From Pycnococcus provasolii (Eukaryota > Chlorophyta > Pseudoscourfieldiophyceae > Pseudoscourfieldiales > Pycnococcaceae), in assembly GCA_938743325.2 (NCBI GenBank), contig OW568863.1, positions 744,001 to 808,000 on the forward strand: a DNA stretch of 64,000 nt, given 5' to 3'. Within the stretch, counting starts at the first letter, position 1. Each line of letters begins with the position of its first letter. Position numbers and translations under genes: made by a program. Positions 18,310 through 27,950 of the stretch are shown in pieces. Under the pieces are notes generated by a model. The model was not told the origin of the DNA. It made no database searches and saw only the letters and a list, made by a program, of their open reading frames with translations.

Positions 18310-19870
18310 TAGTGGTACCTGTCAGTTTCTGCGTTTCGAAAAAACCCGGGACCCGGGTTCTCCGAAACGAAACGAAACTTGAGAGAGGACAACATATGTT
18401 TGGTATGGTAGGGAAGTTACAGGCGTACATGTACTGTCAACTGTACTTGTTTCGTTGTTGTTGCTGACGAATCGATCGCACATCAGCGTATTGATTGGCA
18501 TAATACTGTAGGTTGGTAAGTACCGTCGCAGTACTAACCTTAGTAGGATTCATAGGACTCAATACCCACGCTCCCAGCTAAGAACGTGCTTCAGCGCCTC
18601 GCCGGTGCGGTAGAGCTTGAGATTCTCCGCAAAGACGCGAACGACGTCGTCGGGAAACGACTCCGCGGAATGGTGAGGGGTCACTGTCACGCCCGGGTGC
18701 GACCACAGCGGGCTTTCCGGCGGCAGAGGCTCCGAAACAAACACGTCCAGCACTGCATGAGAAATGTGCCCCGCGTCAAGTGCCTCGATGATGCTTGCCT
18801 CGTCCACGACGTCACCGCGCCCGACGTTGATCAAGACGGCACCTCGCTTTGCAGCGCTGAGCGTACCGCCACCGAGGAGCCCGCGCGTTTGCGGCGTGCT
18901 CGGCAGGAGGTTCACGACGTAGTCTGACTCCTCAAGAAGACTGCCCACCTCCTCGAGCGGCCACACAATCTCAACGCCCTCTGGGACCGCACTCACGGTG
19001 TTGCGGCAGCCCACAACGCGCATCCCGAACGAGCTCGCAACCTTGGCGACACGCGAACCGATGTCGCCGAGCCCGATGACGCCTAGCGTGCACCGGTCGA
19101 GCGTCCGGTAGCTCGCCTGGGCGACCCGAGACCTCGTTCCCCACTCTTTCCGCCGCTGCCTGTTCGCGTTCGTGGCGTACCCACGCTCGAGCGCGAGGAC
19201 GTGCATCATGACGTACTCGCTCATGGCTGGTCCGAAAACGCCCGAGAGTCTCGTCGCCGTGTAGTCGCGTCTCTCCGCCTTGAAGAGCGCGTCGACGCCC
19301 GCGAACGTGGACTGGAACCACTTCAGGCTTTCGCATCGGTCTGCAACGGTCGCGAACGTCGGCGGGTCTGCGACGACAACTTCCGCCTTTGCGAGAAGCG
19401 GGAGCGCGCCAGGGTCGTTGAGTGCCTGTTGTATGGTCATGCCCGTCACGTTGCAGTCCTGCACGTGCTTGTTTAACAAGTCGGTAAGTCCGTCAATCTC
19501 GCTTAAGCACAGCACATCTGTTGGCTCCACAAGGTCATCACGAGAGGAGGAGGAGCACGTGAAAGGACGCATGAAAGGTGCCGCTAACGAAGACGAAGAA
19601 GACGCCCGTGATAAAAACAAATGTTGAAAATGAAGTCTTCGAGAACGAGAGTGTGTTAAGAAAGACGAACAATGAGAGAGACGACAATGATGATGACGAC
19701 AATGATGACGACGAGAACGAGCAACACGAAGAATACAACAAGACGTAGAGTTATTCTGATTCCTCTCAAGAGTAAAACAAGTTCCACGGTTCACCATTGA
19801 CCATGAAAACTTGTTGTGTCTCGTCACCACCACCATAGCCTCATCGTGATTTATTTGCCTACTTCCTAGT
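18310..19870. repeat. Tandem duplication, copy A (dehydrogenase gene plus flanks)
   Basis: Matches 22885-24535. The coding part is almost identical. The 3' flank (18310-18558) is recognisable but clearly more diverged, with shared words such as ACCTGTCAGTTT and GCGTTTCGAAA. Both copies carry the same upstream CACCACCACCATAGCCTC stretch, after which similarity stops. Confidence 0.8.
18559..19836 (-). CDS. D-isomer 2-hydroxyacid dehydrogenase, copy A
   Basis: NAD(P)-dependent D-2-hydroxyacid dehydrogenase family, 425 aa from the Met shared with copy B (an upstream in-frame Met at 19944 lies in unrelated flanking sequence). The Rossmann motif is VIGLGDIGSRVAKVASSFG. The catalytic Arg is in LINVGRGDVVDE, the Glu in DVFVSEPLPPESPLW and the His in VTPHHSAES. 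The order R, E, H is that of hydroxypyruvate/glyoxylate reductases and relatives. The first ~90 residues are Arg/Ser/His-rich with a hydrophobic patch and suggest organelle targeting. The substrate is not readable. A nearly identical paralogue lies at 23222-24496, with a retroelement fossil between them. Confidence 0.88.
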   Translation of the reverse strand: MVVVTRHNKFSWSMVNRGTCFTLERNQNNSTSCCILRVARSRRHHCRHHHCRLSHCSSFLTHSRSRRLHFQHLFLSRASSSSSLAAPFMRPFTCSSSSRDDLVEPTDVLCLSEIDGLTDLLNKHVQDCNVTGMTIQQALNDPGALPLLAKAEVVVADPPTFATVADRCESLKWFQSTFAGVDALFKAERRDYTATRLSGVFGPAMSEYVMMHVLALERGYATNANRQRRKEWGTRSRVAQASYRTLDRCTLGVIGLGDIGSRVAKVASSFGMRVVGCRNTVSAVPEGVEIVWPLEEVGSLLEESDYVVNLLPSTPQTRGLLGGGTLSAAKRGAVLINVGRGDVVDEASIIEALDAGHISHAVLDVFVSEPLPPESPLWSHPGVTVTPHHSAESFPDDVVRVFAENLKLYRTGEALKHVLSWERGY

Positions 19871-19955
19871 TGGGAACCCCTCTGCCAATCCCGTCCTTTG
19901 GATTGTGTACAACTGTGCGACAACTTGAAAAGTAGTAACTGCAACGAGTCTTACA

Positions 19956-20042
19956 CGAGATGTGTAATTACAGGTGGGGGCGCCCAACGACGAGCGAATC
20001 GTTGGCAGGAGGTTGTCGTCGCGGTCGACTTCTCCATTTCCC
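19956..20042. repeat. 87-bp direct repeat in the retroelement fossil, copy 1
   Basis: Identical or nearly so to 20837-20923 (offset 881 bp). It begins CGAGATGTGTAATTACAGG and ends CTTCTCCATTTCCC. The pair encloses the RNase H-like segment, as expected for the internal or split repeats of DIRS/PAT elements. Confidence 0.9.
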
Positions 20043-20836
20043 CATGCCTGGCAGGAACGGCAAAGCCGAGCGTGCCAGACACAGAGAGGGAGAACCTCAA
20101 GGTGTATCTGCGGCTGCGTAGTAAGAGGGTGGGATGGGTGGGAGTTTCGCGGTTATGCGCGTCGCGCCCAGTTCTCGCAGTATGGCGTAGTCTCCAGCCA
20201 GAGCAGGATCCTCCGGATCTCCTCTGCTCGGAATGTCAGCGATGTTCGCATCCGAATCCAACCACTCGAACCAGACTTGTCTGTGCAAGTGGTCGAGGTG
20301 CAGTTGGTTCACAATGTCTGCGACGTGAAGCTGTGAGGCGTAGCCTTTGGCTACCCATGCGAAAGCCACCTGCGAGTCGATGAAGTGGACGATGACGCGG
20401 TCAGGCGGCAGCAGATGCGCGAACGTATAGTACGCTGCTGCCGCAGCAAGCAGTTCGAGTACTTCGATCCGTAAGTGCAGCAGCTCTGGTACTGCCAGCG
20501 AAAAGTACCATGTCAGCTCCCCAACGAGCAGCACGCCTCCGACGCCGTAAGACGTCGACGCGTCAGCGTAGATCCGTACGACGCGAGCCTCTCCCTCGTT
20601 TCCGACGAAGACGTGCGCCTTCGGCGGCAGCGTCGGCAGCAGTTCTTGCAGGTAGCGAAGGCTGATGTCGAGCGCTTCAGTGTAGCGACACTCACCAGAA
20701 GATATAGCAGCCCGGAGTGGCGACAGCGGTGCACGCCCGAGGCGTCCGTGCGTTGCTTCAAGCAGGAATCTGGTTTTGCCTTCGAGGACTTGAATGTCCA
20801 TCATTGTGATGGTTCGTCGTGCGCGTATTGCGGCGA

Positions 20837-20923
20837 CGAGATGTGTAATTACAGGTGGGGGCGCCCAACGACGAGCGAATCGTTGGCAGGAGGTTGTCGT
20901 CGCGGTCGACTTCTCCATTTCCC
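20837..20923. repeat. 87-bp direct repeat in the retroelement fossil, copy 2
   Basis: Second member of the pair described at 19956-20042. Confidence 0.9.
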
Positions 20924-21010
20924 ACAGGTTACCTAACGGTGTAGATGTAGACATCGTTGATCAAACTGCGATCTCGCGGAACGAACGGCGGACGGCGTAG
21001 GAGCGTGTTG

Positions 21011-21160
21011 CGGCTGTGCGACGTTCAGGTCAATATTGATCCTACTTGTCTAACGAACTGCGGCGGTGCGACGTTCAGATCAATATTGATCCTACTTGTC
21101 TAACGTACTGCGGCGGTGCGACGTTCGGATCAGTATTGATCCTACTTGTCTAACGAACTG
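21011..21160. repeat. Three-copy 50-bp tandem repeat in the retroelement fossil
   Basis: Three units containing TGCGACGTTC, then TCAATATTGATCCTACTTG and TCTAACGAACTGCGG, at a 50-bp period. The inner AATATT core is palindromic. It lies between the two coding parts of the fossil and is probably a non-coding internal repeat region. Confidence 0.9.
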
Positions 21161-22870
21161 CGGTTGGACGAGCATGTGGCAGGACGAGCATCGCTGAAAT
21201 GAGGCGCACGCATCATCCATCAGCCCCAAGGGTCTCAAAAAGATCCCAGCCGCCATGAAACGGGAGCGCAGGAACACCAAGACGCGTGACGACGGCGGCA
21301 CACGCGGCGATGGCCTGTTGCAAAATCGGCAAAACGATCTGTTCTGCATGCGCACGGCTGTAGAGATCGGGCATACGAGCGAGAGACTCAGCAGCGGACG
21401 TAGCAGCGGGCGGTGAGTCGGGGAGGGCTGCAGAGAGACTGCCACACCACCGCCCAAGTTCGACGCGAAGGTCAGCGGACATGCCGCAGAATCTGGATAC
21501 GGTGGGGAGGAATCGACGGCAGCACGCAGGCGAGTAAAGAGCAGCCTCGTCGGGCGGCATGCCGATGCAGCGGAGGACATGTTGGAGGCTGAGCGACGCC
21601 CGATGCGGCGACAGCGGCGCGTTAACGAAGGCTGTAGCGTTGCGCAGCGGATCTGCGAACGGTGCATTGGTATCCCGGAAAATGAAGCTGGGGTTCGTAA
21701 TGTCAGAGAAGGTATGACGGAGGATAGAGTCGAGATCAACACCAGTGATGCCGCGAACAGGTATCCAGAACGCACGGCGCGAGCGGGAGACTTTGTCAGT
21801 GAGAGCATCTTGAGCATGAAACGAAGGTGAGGAAGAGCATGACGGTGGCGCGGGCGACACAGCAAGAACGTTGATGGGAGAAGCAGGGTCCGAGCGATGC
21901 TGAATTTGCGTGAAGCGCGAAACTGAAAGAATCTGGGAAGCCCAAGCAGCGGCATGAGAGCGCTCGAAGACAGTGCCAGTAGACGAGGCAGCAAAGCGCT
22001 CCAACCTCGCCAGAATACCGAGGCTCATGACGCACGGCGCCGAAGACGACGGGCGTTGCGTAGGGCGAAGGTTGTGCAGTAACGAACAATCAAGCGGAAA
22101 GTCGAACCCACCATGCGTGGTGAGCCAGGTCAGGCCACGCTGGAGGGTGAGCAGCGACGTAGCGCGCGTTACGCCACGCTGACGCCGATCAAAGAGCGCA
22201 CGCGTAGCGAGCCCGCTCAGAGATGGCGAGATGCGCGTGTGCGAAGCAGCAGCAGCGTCATGCAGATCACGCAGAGTAGTAGCGACAGGTCCGAGCGTAG
22301 ACGGGCCGAAGCGGACAAGAATCTGGAGGACGAGGTAGGCGACGTGAGCAGGATCAGCACGAAGGCATTCAGCGAGGGAAGAGCCCAGCATGCGCGCGAT
22401 GGCTTCATCAGGAAGCAGCGGAAGCAAGCGCGCCGCATCACGGAGGCGATCACGGCATTGAAGATCGGCAAGAGTAAGAATCGACGATGCAGTAGGAACA
22501 GGGGAAAGACGAGCAACAGCAGAAGGAACGAAGGAAGCCCAGGAGTTGGACGGGTAACGGGCGGACGACGAGACAGGAGGAGGAAGATATAGGGAAGAGT
22601 TGAGCGGCGCGACGGGTGGTGGAGCGACTGGAATGGAAGGGAAGACAGCGGCGCGGCGAGGTGGTGCATCGTCAATGGCACGAGCAGCAGCCGTCGCGGC
22701 ATGCAAAAGCATGGTGTTTTCAGGTCGTAGCTTGTCGTCACGCAGTTGGTGACTAGCATCAACGTCAAGAATGACTCCGGGACTGGCTGCGTGTAGGGTT
22801 CGTATCAATCCAATCCTTGGGGTTCCCAATTGTACTTATGCCGAGCCCATCCAAACCGTCGACAAGCGTA

Positions 22871-23221
22871 AACTTTACTGTACCACCCACCTGTCAGTTT
22901 TTCCTTTTGAGTTTTAACCTGGCACCAACTACCTGGTTTGCGTTTCGAAACCCTTCCAGGAGTTCCGAAACGAAACCTTGGAGGAGAATCCGGAGGGGAA
23001 GGAATTAAGCTTAAACTTTACTTTACAGTAGTTGACACGCAGACGTACGGGAACATAGTCTATGTACAGAGATTCTCAAGCGGATGTACTGTACTTCATA
23101 GGTACTTGTTACGTTGTTTGCCTCGTTGATGACGAGCTTGATGATAAAATACGCGATTATGTGACACAAGATATGTTGGTTGGTACCGTCGTAGTACTAA
23201 CCTTAGTAGTATTCATAGGAC
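22871..23221. other. Diverged 3' flank of dehydrogenase copy B
   Basis: Homologous to 18310-18558 (GCGTTTCGAAA, TCCGAAACGAAAC, TACTAACCTTAGTAG). It forms the left edge of duplication copy B. No gene is seen. Confidence 0.6.
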
Positions 23222-24535
23222 TCAATACCCACGCTCCCAGCTAAGAACGTGCTTCAGCGCCTCGCCGGTGCGGTAGAGCTTGAGATTCTCCGCAAAGACG
23301 CGAACGACGTCGTCGGGAAACGACTCCGCGGAATGGTGAGGGGTCACTGTCACGCCCGGGTGCGACCACAGCGGGCTTTCCGGCGGCAGAGGCTCCGAAA
23401 CAAACACGTCCAGCACTGCATGAGAAATGTGCCCCGCGTCAAGTGCCTCAATGATGCTTGCCTCGTCCACGACGTCACCGCGCCCGACGTTGATCAAGAC
23501 GGCACCTCGCTTTGCAGCGCTGAGCGTACCGCCACCGAGGAGTCCGCGCGTTTGCGGCGTGCTCGGCAGGAGGTTCACGACGTAGTCTGACTCCTCAAGA
23601 AGACTGCCCACCTCCTCGAGCGGCCACACAATCTCAACGCCCTCTGGGACCGCACTCACGGTGTTGCGGCAGCCCACAACGCGCATCCCGAACGAGCTCG
23701 CAACCTTGGCGACACGCGAACCGATGTCGCCGAGCCCGATGACGCCTAGCGTGCACCGGTCGAGCGTCCGGTAGCTCGCCTGGGCGACCCGAGACCTCGT
23801 TCCCCACTCTTTCCGCCGCTGCCTGTTCGCGTTCGTGGCGTACCCACGCTCGAGCGCGAGGACGTGCATCATGACGTACTCGCTCATGGCTGGTCCGAAA
23901 ACGCCCGAGAGTCTCGTCGCCGTGTAGTCGCGTCTCTCCGCCTTGAAGAGCGCGTCGACGCCCGCGAACGTGGACTGGAACCACTTCAGGCTTTCGCATC
24001 GGTCTGCAACGGTCGCGAACGTCGGCGGGTCTGCGACGACAACTTCCGCCTTTGCGAGTAGCGGGAGCGCGCCAGGGTCGTTGAGTGCCTGTTGTATGGT
24101 CATGCCCGTCACGTTGCAGTCCTGCACGTGCTTGTTTAACATGTCGGTAAGTCCGTCAATCTCGCTTAAGCACAGCACATCTGTTGGCTCCACAAGGTCA
24201 TCACGAGAGGAGGATGAGCACATGAAAGGACGCATGAAAGGTGCCGCTAACGAAGACGAAGAAGACGCCCGTGATAAAAACACAAAATGAAGCAGTCTTC
24301 TTCGAGAACGAGAGTGTGTTAAGAAAGACGAACAATGAGAGAGACGACAATGATGACGACAATGATGACGACGAGAACGAGCAACACGAAGAATACAACA
24401 AGACGTAGAGTTATTCTGATTCCTACGAGTAGTAAAACAAGTTCCACGGTTCACCATTGACCATGAAAACTTGTTGTGTCTCGTCACCACCACCATAGCC
24501 TCTTCTCATCGTGATTTGTTGCCCTTCCTAGTTTG
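22885..24535. repeat. Tandem duplication, copy B (dehydrogenase gene plus flanks)
   Basis: Second copy of the segment at 18310-19870. The two copies are in the same orientation and about 4.66 kb apart. Confidence 0.8.
23222..24496 (-). CDS. D-isomer 2-hydroxyacid dehydrogenase, copy B
   Basis: 424 aa, almost identical to copy A from the catalytic domain to the last residue (same GLGDIG Rossmann motif, NVGRGD Arg loop, SEPLPPESPLW Glu and TPHHSAES His). Differences concentrate in the N-terminal presequence, where small in-frame length changes occur (for example in the His/Arg-rich and SRSRRRLLHF region); in the mature part a change near NMSV/NKSV is the main one seen. Both copies look intact, so both may be expressed. 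The start at 24496 is the first Met of the conserved leader MVVVTRHNKFSW. Confidence 0.88.
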   Translation of the reverse strand: MVVVTRHNKFSWSMVNRGTCFTTRRNQNNSTSCCILRVARSRRHHCRHHCRLSHCSSFLTHSRSRRRLLHFVFLSRASSSSSLAAPFMRPFMCSSSSRDDLVEPTDVLCLSEIDGLTDMLNKHVQDCNVTGMTIQQALNDPGALPLLAKAEVVVADPPTFATVADRCESLKWFQSTFAGVDALFKAERRDYTATRLSGVFGPAMSEYVMMHVLALERGYATNANRQRRKEWGTRSRVAQASYRTLDRCTLGVIGLGDIGSRVAKVASSFGMRVVGCRNTVSAVPEGVEIVWPLEEVGSLLEESDYVVNLLPSTPQTRGLLGGGTLSAAKRGAVLINVGRGDVVDEASIIEALDAGHISHAVLDVFVSEPLPPESPLWSHPGVTVTPHHSAESFPDDVVRVFAENLKLYRTGEALKHVLSWERGY

Positions 24536-24706
24536 GTACGGTTAGGAGAGAGAGAACACCTCTTGGGTGAGAAATCAGAGAACCCAGGAAACCCGAACCC
24601 AGTAACCCAGTAACCCTAGCTCATAACCCCTGAGTTCGAGTTCGGGGTTAGGAAGCCCACCCTCCCCTTGTTGTTTTCCCTTCATCTTTTGCTCACGAAG
24701 AATTCT

Positions 24707-25117
24707 ATGGCGTCCGTCTGCTCTGCTCACTCTGCTCACTCTGCTCGTGCTTGTGTGTGTTCTCGTTCTCGTTCTCCTAAAGGGTCTCTAGGTGCTCCTC
24801 TCCCTTTCAGAGGTCATTCATCTCTGTACGTGTCTCCTCGGCTTAGGGTTAGGTTAGGGGCTTCCTCGGGGGGGAAGTCGTCAGCTTCGTCGTCTTCTTC
24901 GTCGTCATCGTCATCGAACGAGTCGTCGTATTCCATTGCGTCGTTCTCGTTAGACCGCAAGACGACCTCCACGCCAAACGAACTCCTGCGAGTGTACGAC
25001 GCTGACGCTGTCAACCTGCAAAAATCTGCATCGCTCATATTCACATACTTGATTCTGGGAATCCTTCTCTACCTCACCGTCGACCTCGCCACAAATCCAC
25101 AGGCACTGCGTCCCTAA
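24707..25117 (+). CDS. Small plastid-targeted single-pass membrane protein, unknown
   Basis: 136 aa from the first ATG. I do not recognise it. The first ~85 residues are a Ser/Arg/Ala-rich probable transit peptide with a poly-Ser run. The short mature part has NELLRVYDADAVNLQKSAS and one transmembrane helix (LIFTYLILGILLYLTVDLA) close to the C-terminus TNPQALRP. The layout suggests a thylakoid or envelope small subunit or assembly factor, but no named family fits. It is preceded by a CCC/GGGTTA-rich upstream stretch (24540-24650) and followed about 90 bp later by SEC10. Confidence 0.7.
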   Translation: MASVCSAHSAHSARACVCSRSRSPKGSLGAPLPFRGHSSLYVSPRLRVRLGASSGGKSSASSSSSSSSSSNESSYSIASFSLDRKTTSTPNELLRVYDADAVNLQKSASLIFTYLILGILLYLTVDLATNPQALRP

Positions 25118-25209
25118 CTTCACTCATAAGCAAAACAAAAGCAAAAAACACAAAAAAAAGCGAAAAAAAACAAAAAAGCAAAACCATCTAGCAACCACAA
25201 TTGTCCACA

Positions 25210-27669
25210 ATGAACGCGTCTGAAGTGGTCGCACACCCGGACACGGCTACGCAACTGCTCACATCACTCGCCGAATCGACACCGGACCTCAACGAACTCC
25301 TCAAAAACCTCGAACAGACCGAACGCGAGCTCGCGTACGCGTCAAACGAGGCGGAGAAGGAAGTGCAAAGACTCGAGGCGGCAGCTCTGGAAATCAGCAC
25401 GACGTCCGTAACGCCGGACTTTGCAAACGAAATGCTCGACAGTCTTGCGAAGCGCGCAGACGCCATGACACACAGCGCTCACAAAGTTGGAGGAGCGCTC
25501 GCTGGAGCGGAGCATGCGCGGCAGGTTCTCTCCAAGGCGAGTCAGGAAGTCAACTCTCTCTTCAACCTTCTCGCTGATGACAAAAATACAGCAGCCTTAT
25601 CCAATACTACAGAGGCAGCAACAACACCTGAGGAGATGGAAGCGACTGCACAGCTGGCGACGGCCATCATGGATTACGGCGACACATCCCTTCATAACGG
25701 CGATAATGCCGCCATATCATCGACGAACGATGCAAGCACTGAGCTCGCGTTGGCTGCCCTCACGCGCGCAGTCACGCGTCGCGACGAGGCTGTTGCCAAC
25801 GCAATGGCTGCGCTCGACGAGGCGTCGAATAGCAACGACAACGAGCGCCTGCGCGAAGCTGCAAGGACGCTTGCGCGCTTCGGCCCCAAAGCAACGGAGG
25901 CGGCGGCTGCGAGGTATGCAAGTTTACGCACAGCCATCGCGGCAGCAAAGTCGTCAAACGAGGATGGCGAGGCAGACGCCGCGCGTATCAGGCACGCCGC
26001 GCGTACGGCGGCGGCTCGCCACCGCGATCTCGACGGAAATGCGGAGGTGGGTGGCGGCGCGGCGTGGCATGCGGCGGTGGATGTTGGCGTGGCGCTTGGA
26101 ACCGTGCTGCAGTCCATCGCAACGCAGGCGGCGTCGGAGGCGGCGTTGGCAACAGACGTGCTCGGGGATGTGCTCCCCAGCGCGCCCACGGCGGTGGTTC
26201 GGCTTCTACTTGCCAGCTCCGCGCGAAGCTCCCTCGAGGCGAGCCTCGGCACCGCACTTGACGGCACGGACGAGCCGCCGCAGACGAAACACAACCGCTC
26301 GAATTCTCGTGGCGGCGGTGGCTGGTTTGGCAGAGGTGAGAAGAAGGAGGACAAAGCTGCTCTGAGCGCACCGCTCGCGCCCGGTCCACGAGCTCTCGTC
26401 CGTTGCCGCGTGCTCGCGGAGTGCCATAAGCGGGCCTTGGACCTTGCAAGTGAGCTTGCGACGCTGCTCACGCTTCGTACCGACGACGCGGTCCCTTTCG
26501 ACGCTTGGGAGGAAGCTCTCGCTCTACTCGCGGTGCCCTTGGCTGAGCACGCGGCTCTCGAACGAACCGCCCTTCTGTGGCGGATGGAAAATTCCAAGGT
26601 GCAGGCGACGTTCACAGAAACTCTGGCTGTTTGGCGTGCGGCCATAGACGAAAGTCTCTCTCGCACGGCGCGTATTGCCTCCGGTGCAGGTGCCGCGGTG
26701 AGGGCTGTCTGCGCGCTGTACGTGGATGCCTGCACGGACGTGCACAATCGCGTTAGCACGGTTATGCAGGAAATGGTGGGTCGGGCGCATGTCCTTGGTA
26801 GGCTCGACGACGACGACGACGCGCTTTCCACGAACGATCCATTCGCCGGTAGCGATCCATCGGAAATGCCTCTGCGCCTGCTTTCCGAGTCACTCATTCA
26901 CGCTAATGTTGCACACGGTGCAGTCGCGTTGGTACGAAGTGCTCACTCGAGGCACGTCGTTCCCGCGATCAAGGCTGCCGGCGGCGTCGACGACGAGGTG
27001 GCAGCCGCCTGCGAAGCGAGCGCGTCCGAGGCGAGGGATAGGATGCAGTCTTTGCTAGCACCTCAAGTTGGCACGATGCTCGGTGTCACCGCGCACCTGT
27101 TTGGCGTGGGTCTCGCCCGCTTGCTAAGGTCGCGGCAACACGTGCAAGACTACCTTCCGCCGGAGGATGGCGACGGCGTCGATGCTCCGCCCATCTCGAA
27201 CAGTCCCACCGCCGCTTGCACAGCGGCGTGCACATGCTTCCAACGTGCGTGCTCGGATGTGCGTGCGCGCATGCGCCTCGAGGAGAGCGACGACGACACG
27301 AATGCAACTGCTCTTGTGTGTCGGTTGACGTCCGTGGCACGCACCCGATGGATTTCGCACCTCCTGCGATACAAGTACGCGCCCGCAGGTGCGCTTCGCC
27401 TCGCGGCGGACGTGAATGCGTGGGTGGGCGCCGTGCGCAGTGCATTTAAGGGTTCCGAGCAGTCGTCCGATGCTCGCGAGGCAATCGCCAGCTTTAGCGG
27501 ACTCGCAAGCCTTACGAGCCTACTGATGGTAGGCGACGATGCTGTTGTGGGGCTGGTGGCGGATGATGCGATGTGGAGCGGTCACGGCGTTGACGTGAGC
27601 ATCGTGAAGGCGATGGCGGCATGTCGCTTATCGTCATCGTCGTCGGCGGCGGCGGCGGCATTGTTGTAA
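25210..27669 (+). CDS. SEC10: Exocyst complex subunit SEC10 (EXOC5-like)
   Basis: 819 aa from the first ATG, long and mostly helical. The exocyst tethers secretory vesicles to the plasma membrane before fusion. The N-terminal part has a coiled coil (LNELLKNLEQTERELAYASN) and then AHKVGGALAGAEHARQVLSK, matching the Sec10 N-terminal pattern. The C-terminal block RWISHLLRYKYAPAGALRLA followed by ADVNAWVGAVRSAF and LASLTSLLMV resembles the conserved Sec10 end (HLK.F..N..GAL...D...Y). An Arg/Gly-rich insert (SRGGGGWFGRGEKK) in the middle is unusual. Ala content is very high. Identity rests on pattern recall of helical families; another CATCHR-family tether is the main alternative. Confidence 0.68.
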   Translation: MNASEVVAHPDTATQLLTSLAESTPDLNELLKNLEQTERELAYASNEAEKEVQRLEAAALEISTTSVTPDFANEMLDSLAKRADAMTHSAHKVGGALAGAEHARQVLSKASQEVNSLFNLLADDKNTAALSNTTEAATTPEEMEATAQLATAIMDYGDTSLHNGDNAAISSTNDASTELALAALTRAVTRRDEAVANAMAALDEASNSNDNERLREAARTLARFGPKATEAAAARYASLRTAIAAAKSSNEDGEADAARIRHAARTAAARHRDLDGNAEVGGGAAWHAAVDVGVALGTVLQSIATQAASEAALATDVLGDVLPSAPTAVVRLLLASSARSSLEASLGTALDGTDEPPQTKHNRSNSRGGGGWFGRGEKKEDKAALSAPLAPGPRALVRCRVLAECHKRALDLASELATLLTLRTDDAVPFDAWEEALALLAVPLAEHAALERTALLWRMENSKVQATFTETLAVWRAAIDESLSRTARIASGAGAAVRAVCALYVDACTDVHNRVSTVMQEMVGRAHVLGRLDDDDDALSTNDPFAGSDPSEMPLRLLSESLIHANVAHGAVALVRSAHSRHVVPAIKAAGGVDDEVAAACEASASEARDRMQSLLAPQVGTMLGVTAHLFGVGLARLLRSRQHVQDYLPPEDGDGVDAPPISNSPTAACTAACTCFQRACSDVRARMRLEESDDDTNATALVCRLTSVARTRWISHLLRYKYAPAGALRLAADVNAWVGAVRSAFKGSEQSSDAREAIASFSGLASLTSLLMVGDDAVVGLVADDAMWSGHGVDVSIVKAMAACRLSSSSSAAAAALL

Positions 27670-27683
27670 GAGCAGTTTTATAT

Positions 27684-27717
27684 GTTTGTTTGTTTGTGTG
27701 TGTGTGTGTGTGTGTGC
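27684..27717 (+). repeat. GT-rich microsatellite
   Basis: TTTG repeats running into (GT)n just after the SEC10 stop. A second short (GT)n lies near 27927. Confidence 0.8.
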
Positions 27718-27950
27718 GTCTTTTTTACCACCCTCCTACTCACCACCCTTTGCTGCCTGATAGGCTGCGATCTTGCAAGCTCGCGGCTAAGCTTCTTGAC
27801 CATCTTTCTGAACGTGATGCAAGACCACCCTCAAGTTTGCTAGCTTGCAAGGCGTGATGCAAGGTGATGGTAGTAGGGGTATGGAGAAACTTTATCGTTG
27901 GTACAAAATATCGAAGTTACAAATTGCGTGTGTGTGTGTGTTGAATTCGA

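Larger units (their letters stand above)
19890..22870 (-). mobile_element. Broken tyrosine-recombinase retroelement fossil (DIRS/PAT-like)
   Basis: A fossil lying between the two dehydrogenase copies. Two parts are recognised on the minus strand. At 20097-20954 is an RNase H-like region of the DIRS type (IYADASTSYGVGGVLL, FIDSQVAFAWVAKG, DANIADIPSRG). At 21213-22829 is a region with tyrosine-recombinase features: an Arg-bearing SVSRFTQIQHR segment, a CCRRFLPTVSRFCG segment followed by GRW, and a Tyr in MPDLYSRAHAEQ. Between and around them are a three-unit 50-bp tandem repeat and an 87-bp direct repeat. DIRS/PAT elements use a tyrosine recombinase instead of a DDE integrase and carry split or internal repeats instead of simple LTRs. 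The element looks incomplete and rearranged. Boundaries are approximate, and its age cannot be read from one copy. Confidence 0.6.

Noticed and set aside
19837-19944. Longer start for dehydrogenase copy A
   Set aside because: The extra residues come from DNA not shared with copy B and lie at the duplication/fossil junction.
21011-21160. CRISPR-like array
   Set aside because: Three contiguous 50-bp repeats without spacers, in a eukaryotic retroelement fossil.
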